Shown: piece after piece, positions 1-8,489 of the stretch
Layout: the number at the start of each line of letters is the position of its first letter
Position numbering within the stretch: position 1 is the stretch's first letter
NCBI RefSeq assembly: GCF_003751225.1
Contig: NZ_RJKE01000001.1
Location: 3,100,001 to 3,164,000, forward strand
Length of the DNA stretch: 64,000 nucleotides
Direction of reading: 5' to 3'
Source: Actinocorallia herbida
GTDB taxonomy: Bacteria > Actinomycetota > Actinomycetes > Streptosporangiales > Streptosporangiaceae
Made by a program: the position numbers and the translations under genes
The notes under the pieces: model-generated
Told to the model about the DNA's origin: nothing
The model's input: only the letters and a program-made list of their open reading frames with translations
Databases searched by the model: none

Positions 1-1251
1 GGGCTGGTCACCTCGACCGGGTTCGCGGTCGCGGCGGGGGCGGGGGTGCGGGCGCAGCGCGCCTATGTGGCGGCGCTGGAGGAACGGGCGGAGCGGGCCG
101 AGCGGCAGCGCCGCGAGGAGGCGGACCGGCTCGTCGCCGAGGAGCGCATGCGCATCGCCGGGGAACTGCACGATGTGATCGCGCATCGGCTGACCCTGAT
201 CAACGCGCAGGCGGGGGTGGCGCTCCATGTGAACGGCGCCGGGGCGCCGGAGCCGGCCCGGCTCGCCGAGACCCTCGCGCACGTGAAGCACGATTCCAAG
301 GAGGCGCTGACGGAACTTCGCGCGATCGTGGGGCTGCTGGGCGGCGCCGAGGCCCCACGGGAGCCGATCCCGGGCCTGGGCCGGCTCGACGATCTGGCCG
401 CCTCCTTCGCCCTCGCGGGCCTCGACGTCCGGGTGCGTCGCAAGGGCACGGTCGTCGCGCTGCCCTCGGCCGTGGACGTCTCGGGCTACCGCATCGTCCA
501 GGAGGCGCTGACCAACGTCCGCAAGCACGCCGACACCCGCACGGCATGGGTGCGCCTGGACTACGGCCCCGACACCCTCCGCATCCGCATCGAGGACGAG
601 GGTCCCGGCACCTGTCTCGGCGCCGTCCCAGGACGCGGCACCGGCCGGGGCCTGATCGGGATGCGCGAGCGCGCGTGCGCCGTCAACGGCAGCGTCCGCA
701 CCGGCCGCCGAGAGGGGGGCGGCTTCCTCGTGGAGGCGGACCTCCCCCTGGGGACCCGCTTACCGGACTTCCCGTCCCGTCGGCACCCGGGGCGTGGACT
801 GGTGTTCCTGCGCGCCATGCCGGTCGTGCGGGTCGGCGGAGGGCGTGCCCGGCCACCGCGAAGGGGTGAGCGTGCGATCGAGGGCGGCCAGGTCACCGGA
901 CCGGATGGGACGGTGCTGGCGTACCTCACGGTCGGGAGCGGTCCGGACCTGGTGATGGTCCAGGGCACGATGAGCGACGGTCTGGAATGGCCCCGGTCGC
1001 CTCGCTGCTCCAGGACCGCTTCCGCGTCATCATGCCCGACCGCCGCGGCCACGGCCGTTCCTCGGCCGGGGGTCCTCATCGGTACCGGGAGCCCGGCCGT
1101 CGCCCGCACCGCGGAACAGGCCCTCACCGGCGGCTCCCGCCTCACCACGGCCCTCCTCGACGGGCAGGGGCACACCGCCCACCAGACCGATCCCCGCTCT
1201 TTCGCCGCCACCCGCACCCGGTTGATCCTGGGATCTGGTGAAGTGTGGTAG
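1..1251 (+). CDS. Sensor histidine kinase (HisKA_3/NarL class), 5' end outside window, abnormal C-terminus
   Basis: This is the cytoplasmic part of a NarL/DesK-class sensor kinase, which autophosphorylates and passes phosphate to a response regulator. From base 1 the frame reads the end of a hydrophobic segment, then an Arg/Glu-rich linker and the dimerisation/phosphoacceptor motif AGELHDVIAH, with the His codon at 169-171. An HATPase_c domain follows, with an N box (EALTNVRKHA, near 510-545) and G boxes (DEGPG; GRGLIGMRER). The catalytic domain ends near base 750, yet the frame stays open to a TGA at 1249-1251 and runs in frame through a decayed hydrolase. The true stop has therefore probably been lost, or the last 165 residues are not functional. 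No response regulator lies downstream; it is expected to the left of the window. Confidence 0.85.
   Translation, partial: GLVTSTGFAVAAGAGVRAQRAYVAALEERAERAERQRREEADRLVAEERMRIAGELHDVIAHRLTLINAQAGVALHVNGAGAPEPARLAETLAHVKHDSKEALTELRAIVGLLGGAEAPREPIPGLGRLDDLAASFALAGLDVRVRRKGTVVALPSAVDVSGYRIVQEALTNVRKHADTRTAWVRLDYGPDTLRIRIEDEGPGTCLGAVPGRGTGRGLIGMRERACAVNGSVRTGRREGGGFLVEADLPLGTRLPDFPSRRHPGRGLVFLRAMPVVRVGGGRARPPRRGERAIEGGQVTGPDGTVLAYLTVGSGPDLVMVQGTMSDGLEWPRSPRCSRTASASSCPTAAATAVPRPGVLIGTGSPAVARTAEQALTGGSRLTTALLDGQGHTAHQTDPRSFAATRTRLILGSGEVW
880..1240 (+). pseudogene. Decayed alpha/beta hydrolase remnant
   Basis: Three hydrolase blocks appear in order but not in one frame. Frame 1, 883-990, reads an N-terminal strand block (GPDGTVLAYLTVGSGPDLV). 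Frame 3, from about 987, reads RFRVIMPDRRGHGRSS, the usual strand and turn before the nucleophile elbow. Frame 1, 1105-1235, reads a C-terminal block with GQGHTAHQTDP, which carries the catalytic His. The nucleophile Ser region and the cap, roughly 130 residues, are missing. I infer one frameshift near 985-995 and a deletion near 1065-1095. The segment is fused in frame to the kinase upstream. Confidence 0.75.
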
Positions 1252-1388
1252 CTTCGCGAAGCCAGTGCACCGCACTGCGCCGACTTCGAGGAGGTGAGAC
1301 CGATCAACGCTGTGACAGGTCGGGGCTCCCTCTCGCGCATCGCCTAGGGAGCGCCCGCACAAGGCATCCCGAAAGGCTTGAAAAGCGC

Positions 1389-2105
1389 ATGCGCTTCACT
1401 TCGCAGACGTCGGCCGACGGCGTCACCGAACGCTCCTTCACGCTCGGCGAGATCCCCGGTGTGCTGTGGACTCCGGAAGACGCCGAACCCCGTGCCCTCG
1501 TGCTCATCGGACACGGCGGCGGACAGCACAAGCAGGCTCCCGGCGTCACGGCCCGGGGGCTCCGGCTGGCCGCCGAGCTCGGCTTCGCCGCGGCGGCGAT
1601 CGACGCTCCGGCCCACGGCGACCGGCCCAGGACCGCCGACCACGACAGGCTCGTCACCGAACTGCGGGCCCGGATGACCGGCGGGGGAGACCCCGTTCCG
1701 GTGCTGGCCGAGTTCCACACGCTGCTGGCCGCGCAGATCGTCCCGGACTGGTGCGCGGTCCTCGACGCGCTCGGCGACCTGGGACCCGTCGGCTACTGGG
1801 GCATGTCGCTGGGCTGTGCCCTCGGCCTCCCCCTCGTCGCCGCCGAGCCGCGCATCCGCGCGGCGGTCGTCGGTCTGAGCGGCACCTCACTGGCCTCGCC
1901 CGAGGCCGCCGCCAAGGTCACCGTCCCGGTGAGGTTCCTGCTCCAGTGGGACGACGAACGGGTCCCGCGCACGGAGGCCCTGGCCCTCTTCGACGCCCTG
2001 TCCTCCCCCGAGAAGACCCTGCACGCCAACCCCGGCGGCCACGACGCCGTCCCCGCCTTCGAGGCGGACAGCGCCTCCCGCTTCCTCGCCCGCCACCTCG
2101 GCTGA
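1389..2105 (+). CDS. Alpha/beta hydrolase (dienelactone hydrolase-like)
   Basis: A 238-residue cytoplasmic serine hydrolase; the substrate cannot be told from sequence. The fold is complete: an oxyanion-type HGGG motif (42-45), the nucleophile elbow GMSLG with Ser130, a candidate acid at Asp188/189 (QWDDE) and the catalytic His208 in GGHDAVP. The frame is open upstream to 1245, but ATG 1389 starts directly before the first conserved strand. The leader 1245-1388 can fold a GC hairpin (about 1322-1356) just upstream of the start. A strong terminator follows 14 bases after the stop. It is unrelated in detail to the decayed hydrolase just upstream. Confidence 0.85.
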   Translation: MRFTSQTSADGVTERSFTLGEIPGVLWTPEDAEPRALVLIGHGGGQHKQAPGVTARGLRLAAELGFAAAAIDAPAHGDRPRTADHDRLVTELRARMTGGGDPVPVLAEFHTLLAAQIVPDWCAVLDALGDLGPVGYWGMSLGCALGLPLVAAEPRIRAAVVGLSGTSLASPEAAAKVTVPVRFLLQWDDERVPRTEALALFDALSSPEKTLHANPGGHDAVPAFEADSASRFLARHLG

Positions 2106-2118
2106 CCTGCAACCCCGC

Positions 2119-2149
2119 CCCGCCGATCGGGCCTCCCCCGATCGGCGGG
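2119..2149 (+). terminator. Intrinsic terminator after the hydrolase
   Basis: A perfect 13-bp stem (2119-2131 with 2137-2149) with a 5-base loop begins 14 bases past the stop at 2105. There is no T tract, which is usual for actinomycete terminators. Confidence 0.7.
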
Positions 2150-2186
2150 ACCCGCCGTCCCAACCCCGCCCCGTCGGCCCGCCCGC

Positions 2187-2640
2187 GACGTCAGCCCGAC
2201 CTGTGTGCGTACGCGTGGTGGGGGGCGGCCGGTCCGGGCCCGGCCCGTCGGTCCGTCTGGGACGTCAGCCCGACCTGTGTGCGTACGCGTGGTGGGGGGC
2301 GGCCGGTCCGGGCCCGGCCCGTCGGTCCGTCCGGGATGCCCGCCCGACTCGCGTGCACATGGCTGGCCCGTCCCTGGCGGCGGGTTGTCGGCCCGTGCCC
2401 GGCTCATCGGCCTGTCCCGGGATGTCCGCCCGACTCGTGTGGGTATGCCCGGCGGGGGCCGCCCGTCGGTCCCGTTCGAGAGATCCGGCCGGCTCACGTG
2501 CGTATGCGCGGTCTGTCCCTGGCGGCGGACTGTCCGTGCCGGCCCGGACGGTCGGTGCGTCCGAGACGTCAGGCCGTCTCGTGCACGCGCTCGGCTCGTC
2601 CCCCGTGGTGGACCGCCGGTTCACGCCTCTGCGACGGTGG
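2187..2640. repeat. Degenerate tandem repeat block, unit 74 to about 86 bp
   Basis: Units begin with GAYGTCMGCCCGACT-like sequence at 2187, 2261 and 2335 (period exactly 74), 2421 (period 86), about 2482 and about 2564. The first two units are nearly identical; later ones diverge, and the conserved core is the unit start plus a G+C-rich middle. All three forward frames stay open because the block lacks AT, but no frame has a start with a ribosome site or recognisable protein similarity. I read this as a non-coding repeat array filling the 2106-2841 gap between the two flanking genes. Confidence 0.7.
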
Positions 2641-2841
2641 GCGTGACGCGGCGTGGTCTTCAAGGTCGGGACCCGTGGCTTCCGCCTGCCGCTCCTGGGA
2701 TCCTCCTGCGCGGCCGCGAGGCCGCGCTCGGTCGGTGTGCGAGCGCTTGCCGGGCAGGGCGACGGATCTCGTGGGAGGTCCCGCGTCGGTCGGAGGGCGG
2801 GGCGGACTCCGGTGGGAGTGCGCGAAGCCGGTATCTCGGGG

Positions 2842-3486
2842 TCAGTAGGCGACGGTGAAGCGGGTTCGGTGGTGGGCGGGATGGTCGAGCTCGTCGGCGA
2901 AGGCGATGGCGTAGTCGGCGCCGGAGATGAAGGAGCGGCCTGCGGCGTCGGTGATGAGGACGTCGGTGCCGAGGCGGAAGGCACCGGTTCGTTCACCCGG
3001 GTCGAAGGAGCCGAAGGACCCGGCCGGGCTGAGGTAGAACCAGTCGGCCTTCGTGTCGGCGTCTTTCAGGGCCTCCAGCACGCGCGCGTGCGCCTCGGCC
3101 TCCGGCCGGTACTCCTCGGGGAACCCGGTGTCGAGCACGCGCGGCCCGCCCTCGGCGACGAGCAGGCTCCCGGCTCCGCCCACCACGCCGAGCCGCGCGC
3201 CCGCCTTCGCCGCGGCGTCCAGCAGGCCGGGCACCGCCTCCACCAGATCCGGCTCATCGCCCTGATGCGCGTGAACCGCGATGACGACGGCGTCCGCGCC
3301 CCGCACGACCTCGTCGACGAACGCGGGGTCGTAGAGCGACCCGCCTCGGACGGTCAGGCCCTCCCGCGGAGCGACCTTCCCGACATTCCGCGCAACCCCG
3401 ACGACGGAGTGCCCCCGATCCAGCAGCTCCCGAGCGATATGCCCGCCCGCATAACCGGTGACGCCGAAGACGACGACCGTGGACAT
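2842..3486 (-). CDS. NAD(P)-dependent epimerase/NmrA-type oxidoreductase
   Basis: A 214-residue Rossmann protein of the atypical SDR (NAD(P)H-binding, YwnB-like) group. The nucleotide-binding motif GVTGYAGGHIA is at residues 8-18, and the second strand reads VARNVGK. The middle carries AVIAVHAH and GVVGGAGSL, as in this family, where substrates are seldom known. A longer start at 3549 exists, but ATG at 3484-3486 is preceded by a GGAAAGGGG ribosome site at good spacing and begins directly with the first strand. It is transcribed toward the repeat block. A role in stress or quinone reduction would be inference only. Confidence 0.85.
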   Translation of the reverse strand: MSTVVVFGVTGYAGGHIARELLDRGHSVVGVARNVGKVAPREGLTVRGGSLYDPAFVDEVVRGADAVVIAVHAHQGDEPDLVEAVPGLLDAAAKAGARLGVVGGAGSLLVAEGGPRVLDTGFPEEYRPEAEAHARVLEALKDADTKADWFYLSPAGSFGSFDPGERTGAFRLGTDVLITDAAGRSFISGADYAIAFADELDHPAHHRTRFTVAY

Positions 3487-3981
3487 GAGATCCCCTTTCC
3501 CCTGACGCAGGCGACCCGGGCGGCGGAACCGCACCTCCGAGCCCAGCATCGAACCTGCCCCGCACCGGGAATCCCCCCGGACTCGGCCGAGTCAAGAACC
3601 GACAGATCACCACCGGATCCTCTAGCCGGTCGCGCCCTGGCACCGGCCGGACGTCGGCCCGGCCACTCCGGAAGCGGCGGGCGGGGCGCTGCGCGATGGA
3701 ATCCCCTGGGCGAAGAGCCGTCATGCGACGGTCGGTTCCGCTTTCGAGCAGGCCATGCGGAAGACGGGCGACTCGGTATCGGAGATCTGCATCCCGGCAG
3801 GGACGCTGCTGAGGACGGGGCGGACGGACCCGGCGTCGGCGGACCCGGTGCCGGGAACCCCGACGATCAGGACTCCGACGGCGCCCTGAGCGCTTCCGAT
3901 GGTGGCGGTTCCGGCGACGGCGGGGCCTTCCAAGGCGGTGCGCCAGGGACCGGCGAACGCCCGGAGCCGGTGGTGAGGACG
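3487..3981. other. 495-bp gap, no convincing gene
   Basis: The gap lies between the divergent side of the NAD(P)-binding gene and the stop of the DinB gene. A reverse-strand frame of 70 codons (3721-3933) opens with TTG and has no clear ribosome site or known motif. It could be a gene remnant, but I do not call it. No repeat or strong hairpin stands out. Confidence 0.4.
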
Positions 3982-4476
3982 TCAGGGGGCTGGGTAGGCG
4001 CCCGTGGTGCCGTCGAGGAGTTCGCGGAGGATGTCCAGGTGGCCGGTGTGGCGGGCGGTCTCCTCGATCATGTGGATGAGGGTCCAGCGGAGGGAGACGC
4101 GGCGACCGTCCCAGGAGGTGCCCAGCGTGTCGAGGGGGAGGGCGGCGATGGTGGCGTCGGCGGCCGTGCGGGCACGGGTGTAGAAGGCGACGAGGTCGGC
4201 GGCGGTCTCGGACTCGGCGGCCGCCATGTCCTCGGTGGCGGGGTCGAACCACAGTGGCTCGGACGGGCGGGCGAAGGTGTCGCAGAACCAGGAGTACTCG
4301 ACGCTCGCCAGATGCTTCACCAGGCCCAGGAGGCTGGTGCCGGAAGGGGTCATCGGGCGGCGGAGGTCCGCGTCGGTCAGTCCTTCGAGCTTCCACAGGA
4401 CGACGTCGCGGTGGCGGTCGAGACTGGCGTGCAGGCTCTCCTTCTCACCTCCGGCGAACGGCACGATCTTGCTCAT
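3982..4476 (-). CDS. DinB family protein (DUF664, mycothiol-dependent enzyme superfamily)
   Basis: A 164-residue protein with the four-helix DinB/MDMPI layout. Metal-site histidines expected in the family are visible: H53-like in LVKHLASVEYSWF, and the C-terminal HMIEETARHTGHLDI. The sequence WTLIHMIEETARHTGHLD is a signature of actinobacterial DUF664 proteins. In this superfamily the metal site supports mycothiol or bacillithiol transferase chemistry, but the substrate here is unknown. It sits alone on the minus strand, with the zinc-finger gene upstream on the same strand at 123 bp. Confidence 0.85.
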   Translation of the reverse strand: MSKIVPFAGGEKESLHASLDRHRDVVLWKLEGLTDADLRRPMTPSGTSLLGLVKHLASVEYSWFCDTFARPSEPLWFDPATEDMAAAESETAADLVAFYTRARTAADATIAALPLDTLGTSWDGRRVSLRWTLIHMIEETARHTGHLDILRELLDGTTGAYPAP

Positions 4477-4599
4477 GCGCCGACCGTACCCGACCCCACC
4501 GACGGTTCGGTCCCGCCGAAGGCCGATCGCCCGGCCACCGGCCGACGTGTGCCGACCGGCCGCCCCGCCGACGGCGTCGGGTGGGCGGCCGGGGACGGG

Positions 4600-5049
4600 T
4601 CAGCCGCCGGTGGCGGGCGTCTCGCGGGCGGTCTCGAAGAAGTGGGACAGTGGGGAGGCACCCGGTTCGACCGCGGGCGGGGCCTGGTCCACGGGAGCGG
4701 TGCGGGCGGCCTCGGCGGCCTGGCGGAGCCGGTCGGTGTGCGGGCGGACGGGCTTGCCCGCGCCCGTCCGGCAGGGGTTGCCGGGCTGGGCGGCGCACCG
4801 TGGGCAGCCGACCTGGTAGGGCTTCACGTCGGTCGGCTGCGGGGCGGGGCGGCGCTCGCGCGTGCGTCTCGCGGGCTTGGGCGGAGGCGCCTCGATGACC
4901 GCCTCCACCGCCTCGGCGACCTCGGCCGCCCGGACCGTCACGACCTCCTCGACGGGCCGGTCTTCGCTCGTCTCCAGGCCGAGCATCCGCTGGTACTCCG
5001 CTTCGCGCTCCGCCCATTTGGCGAGGAGTCGCGCCTTCGTCTTCCCCAT
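4600..5049 (-). CDS. Phage-type zinc-finger domain protein
   Basis: A 149-residue protein. The N-terminal 30 residues are basic and helical (KARLLAKWAEREAEYQ), then comes a Pro/Glu/Arg-rich linker. A zinc finger follows, CPRCAAQPGNPCRTGAGKPVRPHTDR, with Cys ligands spaced CxxC...C plus a downstream His. This is the small finger found in DnaG/gp4-like phage proteins and in many actinobacterial proteins. It probably binds nucleic acid; no enzyme domain is present. ATG at 5047-5049 gives the natural N-terminus; the frame extends 18 codons further without support. Confidence 0.7.
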   Translation of the reverse strand: MGKTKARLLAKWAEREAEYQRMLGLETSEDRPVEEVVTVRAAEVAEAVEAVIEAPPPKPARRTRERRPAPQPTDVKPYQVGCPRCAAQPGNPCRTGAGKPVRPHTDRLRQAAEAARTAPVDQAPPAVEPGASPLSHFFETARETPATGG

Positions 5050-5184
5050 GAACGGCACCGTAGGGCAGAAAGCGGCCCGCGCGGTGAAGAAATGCCACGT
5101 CACTCCGCATTCCCGGTCGATTTCTGCCGGAGCGGCCGGGACGGCCCGGTTCGTCGGCGCGGTCCACGAGAGCGGCGGAAACGG

Positions 5185-5218
5185 CAGAGCGGGACAGACC
5201 CTCGCCTGCCCCGCTCTG
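5185..5218 (-). terminator. Hairpin downstream of the GH16 gene
   Basis: A 9-bp stem (CAGAGCGGG at 5185-5193 with CCCGCTCTG at 5210-5218) with a 16-base loop lies 18 bases past the glucanase stop at 5237, reading on the minus strand. A short T run follows (ccgttt). Confidence 0.55.
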
Positions 5219-5236
5219 TTCAGGTGTTGCCAAAGG

Positions 5237-7183
5237 TCACTGGTAGAGGGCCACCGACTTGACTTCTTGGGCGTTGAGCGCGCGGTTCCAGACCTGGACG
5301 TCGCTGATGAGGCCGGGGAAGAAGTCGGCGGGGTTGCCGTTCCACTTCCCCCGGCCGAGGACGAGCGGGCCCGTGGCGCTCCAGGGGTTCGCGACGGCCA
5401 CGGGGGTGCCTTCCGCGGTGCCGTTGACGTAGAGCCGGAGCGTGGTGTCGGCGGCGTTGTAGACGCCGGTGAGGTGGGTCCAGGCGGCGGTGGGCGTGGT
5501 CGTGCCGTAGGTGCCCGTGTTGTTGGTGGGGTTGGCGATGTCGGCGCTCATCCGGTTGAAGCCCCAGGCGTTGAGGCTGCCGCTGTACTGGAGGTAGAAG
5601 CCGCTCTGCTGGGCACCGTCCTGGCTGACCGCGGTCTTGTTGCCGGTGAGGGGCACGCCGGGCAGCTTGACCCGGGCCGAGACGGTGAAGCTCTGCCCGG
5701 TGTTGACCACCGGACCGGTGCCGGTGGCGCAGGACTGGGCGCCGCTGAACTCCGCGACGGTGCCGCGGACCGCGTCCGGGGTCCAGGTCACACCGGACGC
5801 GCAGGCGGCGTGGTTGGCGTTACGGGAGAAGTCCTTGGCCGTGGTGCCCGTGCCGTCCGTGAGCCTCCAGTGGTTGGTCGGGCCCGCGGGCACGCTCCAC
5901 GCCTGGCCGAGGGCGGGGCCGCATGGCTGGATCTCCAGCTGGGCGCCGGTGGCGGGGACCTGGAGGCACTTGCCGCTGGCGGAGTGGTAGAGCTGGGCCA
6001 TCTTGACGCTGCCCGACTGCGCGCCCATCTCGACCCGCCACTGCTGGGTCAGGTCGTTGGGCACGCAGGCCCTTGCCTCGGCCTTGCTGCCGGGGGCGGT
6101 CGCGGGAACGGTCAGGCAGGAGCCGAAGGCGCGGATGGTGCCGTCGGTGGCGAGCGTCCAGGTCTGGGGCTGGGTGCCGTTGCAGGTGTACTGCTGGATG
6201 ACGGTGCCGTCCGGCGGGTTGCTCTGGGCGACGTCGACGCACTTGTCGTTGTGGTTGGTGATGGCGCCGACGGCGTTCACCTTGGGCGCGGTCTGCTGGT
6301 ACACCCGGACGTAGTCGATGTACATCTGGGCGGGGAAGGGCGTGGTCTCGTCCGGCGGGCCCGGCCAGTCGCCGCCCACGGCGAGGTTGAGGATCAGATA
6401 GAAGTCCTCGACCAGAGGCCACTGCTTGCCCAGCGACTCCACCTGCGCGCGGTAGATGGTGTGGTAGGAGACACCGTCGATGGAGTAGTTGATGTGGTCG
6501 GGATACCAGTCGGCGGCGAAGAGGTGGTAGGCGTCGGAGAAGTTCCCGCTCGCCAGCGTGTAGGTGCTCGTCAGGTGCAGGTCGTCGGTGCCGTGCAGGG
6601 CGCTGTGCGCCTTGCCGGCCTCGCCGTTCGCGTTCCCGATCTGCTCCATGATGTCCATCTCGTTGACCAGGGTCCCGGTGCCCTTGCCCCAGAACGCCGG
6701 CCACAGGCCCTTGCCCGCCGGAACCTTGATGTTCGCCTCGAACCGGCCGGCCTGCTGCGAGAACTTCTGATAGGTGTCGAGCCTGGCCGAGGTCGCGGCG
6801 CAGACCGTCGCGCTCTCCTGGTTCGGGCAGCGCAGGTTCGGGTCGGTGTTCTCGTACGCGGTGATCACCAGATGCCCGTTGCCGTCGAGTGAGGCGTGCT
6901 TCTGCGCGGCGTTGTCCGGGTCGTTCAACTTCACATAGCGCTCAAGCTCGTTGTTGCCCACCCCGCCCTCATAAAATCGCCATTTACTCGAGTTCGGCAG
7001 CGTCCCCGCCGTTCCCGCGAACTCATCCGACCAGGTCAACTCCCAGGTGGACGGTCCACTGGACCTGCTCTCCGTCCAGGTCACCACCGCCCCCGCCCCG
7101 GATCCGACCAGGACGGCCCCGCTAACGCCCATGCACACGGCCACGACGGCTCTTATCAGCCGCCCGGTGAAACCCCGGATCAT
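5237..7183 (-). CDS. Secreted GH16 beta-glucanase with ricin-type lectin and LamG-like modules
   Basis: A 648-residue exported enzyme that should cleave beta-1,3 or mixed-linkage glucan outside the cell. Order: Sec signal peptide (1-32, MIRGFTGRLIRAVVAVC then a small-residue AxA-like end); GH16 domain (about 45-298) with the catalytic signature EMDIME giving Glu175 (nucleophile), Asp177 and Glu180 (acid/base); a ricin-B beta-trefoil (about 303-432) with repeated CLxV and QxW elements; and a C-terminal LamG/concanavalin-like domain (about 435-648). ATG 7183 is preferred over 7261 because AAAGGGA lies just upstream and because the longer form would translate an operator-like palindrome (7248-7271). 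A 9-bp-stem hairpin lies past the stop. The two C-terminal modules probably target it to polysaccharide. Confidence 0.93.
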   Translation of the reverse strand: MIRGFTGRLIRAVVAVCMGVSGAVLVGSGAGAVVTWTESRSSGPSTWELTWSDEFAGTAGTLPNSSKWRFYEGGVGNNELERYVKLNDPDNAAQKHASLDGNGHLVITAYENTDPNLRCPNQESATVCAATSARLDTYQKFSQQAGRFEANIKVPAGKGLWPAFWGKGTGTLVNEMDIMEQIGNANGEAGKAHSALHGTDDLHLTSTYTLASGNFSDAYHLFAADWYPDHINYSIDGVSYHTIYRAQVESLGKQWPLVEDFYLILNLAVGGDWPGPPDETTPFPAQMYIDYVRVYQQTAPKVNAVGAITNHNDKCVDVAQSNPPDGTVIQQYTCNGTQPQTWTLATDGTIRAFGSCLTVPATAPGSKAEARACVPNDLTQQWRVEMGAQSGSVKMAQLYHSASGKCLQVPATGAQLEIQPCGPALGQAWSVPAGPTNHWRLTDGTGTTAKDFSRNANHAACASGVTWTPDAVRGTVAEFSGAQSCATGTGPVVNTGQSFTVSARVKLPGVPLTGNKTAVSQDGAQQSGFYLQYSGSLNAWGFNRMSADIANPTNNTGTYGTTTPTAAWTHLTGVYNAADTTLRLYVNGTAEGTPVAVANPWSATGPLVLGRGKWNGNPADFFPGLISDVQVWNRALNAQEVKSVALYQ

Positions 7184-7247
7184 CTGCGCTGTTTCCCTTT
7201 CTGGTGATCCCGCGGAACGGGATCGAAGGAAGGCCGATAATTGCATT

Positions 7248-7271
7248 AGTCGACATTTCATAATGTCGACT
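7248..7271. promoter_or_regulatory. Perfect 10-bp inverted repeat, candidate operator
   Basis: Arms AGTCGACATT (7248-7257) and AATGTCGACT (7262-7271) are perfect complements around a TCAT spacer. The site sits almost in the middle of the 148-bp divergent gap, 64 bp from the GH16 start and 60 bp from the kelch lipoprotein start, in an AT-rich patch. It does not match the CebR/LacI-type sites usual for actinomycete glycosidases, so the regulator is unknown and no regulator gene is adjacent. Confidence 0.65.
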
Positions 7272-7331
7272 CGATGATCTTAAACATGGGCTCGGTGCAA
7301 CGTGGGGGTGGGGCAGGGGCGTCTTGGAGGT

Positions 7332-8489
7332 ATGACACTTCGTGGTTCGGGGGCGGCGGGCTGCGCGCTTCTCTTCGCGGTCGGTTGCGCCGGGGCGGTG
7401 CCGAGGGCGGGTGACGTGCCGGTACCGCCGACCCGGGCGGCGGGAACGGTGCGGGTGCTGCCGGGGGCGCCGGTCCCCGGCCGGTCGTGGAGCGGGGCGG
7501 TCTGGACGGGTCGGGAGATGGTCGTCTGGGGTGGGGTGACGGAGCGGGAGGAGACGGACGGGAAGAAGGTGCGAACCGTCGTGGAGGAGCGGGCGGACGG
7601 GGCGGCCTACGATCCGGCGACGGATCGGTGGCGGGTGCTCCCGGTCGCGCCGCTGTCCGGGCGGGAGCGGCCGGTGATGGTGTGGACGGGGGAGCGGGTG
7701 CTGGTGGTCGGCGGGCGGGTGCGGCGGCGCACGGACGGGGTTCGGGACGGGGCGGCTTATGACCCGGTGGCCGATTCCTGGGAGGTGCTGCCCGGCGCGC
7801 CCGAGCCGCCGTCGGAGCATGTGGTGTGGACGGGGGAGGAGGCCGTGTTCGTGTCGGAGCTCGGCGGGGTCGCCTACCATCCGGGGCGGAGGACCTGGCG
7901 GACGCTGGCCGGCGGGCCGGGGCTGGAGTGGGTGGAACAGCTCGTCTGGACGGGGTCGGAGGTGATCGTCCTCGGGTCGGACGGAGGGGAGGAACTCGCC
8001 GGGGCGGCCTACGACCCGGGGGCCGACCGGTGGCGGGAACTGCCGGAACCGGGCGTCTCCTCGTCGTCCGGGCGGGTGGCGGTATGGAGTTCCGGCAAGG
8101 TTCTCGTGGTTTCGCCGTCTTCGGAGCGGGTCGACGGGGGTGAGGTGGACCCCTTTCCGAAGCCGCTCGATCCCGGTGGAGTCTACGATCCGGCGACGGA
8201 TCGGTGGTCGGCGCTGCCGCTCGCGCCCGCCGGGCTGGGGGCGACCTACCGAGGGGCGCTCACGCCGAGGGGCGTGCTGTTCTGGGACGGCGGGCCTACC
8301 GTCGCGCGCTTCGATCCCGCCACCGCGCGCTGGAGCAGCCAGCCCGTGCCCGGTCGGCCCGGCCGGTCCTTCGGCGTCCTGATCTGGACGGGTGCCGAAC
8401 TCGTCGTCTGGGGCGGCGACGGGTGCCCGCCGCTCGCGGACTGCGTTCGCCTGGTCCCTCCCCCCGAGGCCATCGCCCTCACTCCTTGA
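7332..8489 (+). CDS. Kelch-repeat beta-propeller lipoprotein
   Basis: A 385-residue predicted surface lipoprotein. A short signal peptide ends in a lipobox (FAVGC, Cys at about residue 18). The body is built of about six kelch-like repeats, each with a WTGREMVVWGG-type strand pair followed by AAYDPATDRWRVLP. Such propellers bind proteins or glycans; no enzymatic residue set is evident. ATG 7332 follows GGAGGT directly. The gene is divergent from the GH16 gene with a shared palindrome between them, which suggests co-regulation. Its last 11 bases overlap the end of the convergent pentapeptide gene. Confidence 0.85.
   Translation: MTLRGSGAAGCALLFAVGCAGAVPRAGDVPVPPTRAAGTVRVLPGAPVPGRSWSGAVWTGREMVVWGGVTEREETDGKKVRTVVEERADGAAYDPATDRWRVLPVAPLSGRERPVMVWTGERVLVVGGRVRRRTDGVRDGAAYDPVADSWEVLPGAPEPPSEHVVWTGEEAVFVSELGGVAYHPGRRTWRTLAGGPGLEWVEQLVWTGSEVIVLGSDGGEELAGAAYDPGADRWRELPEPGVSSSSGRVAVWSSGKVLVVSPSSERVDGGEVDPFPKPLDPGGVYDPATDRWSALPLAPAGLGATYRGALTPRGVLFWDGGPTVARFDPATARWSSQPVPGRPGRSFGVLIWTGAELVVWGGDGCPPLADCVRLVPPPEAIALTP

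Noticed and set aside
1245-1388. Possible riboswitch in the leader of the first hydrolase gene
   Set aside because: One GC hairpin is visible but none of the conserved cores of TPP, cobalamin, SAM, glycine or ZTP riboswitches is present.
3721-3933. 70-codon minus-strand ORF in the gap before the DinB gene
   Set aside because: TTG start, no ribosome site and no similarity that I recognise.
2653-5262. Very long plus-strand open frame covering 2.6 kb
   Set aside because: It is antisense to three well-supported minus-strand genes with family motifs and has Gly/Val/Asp-rich sequence typical of a shadow frame in GC-rich DNA.
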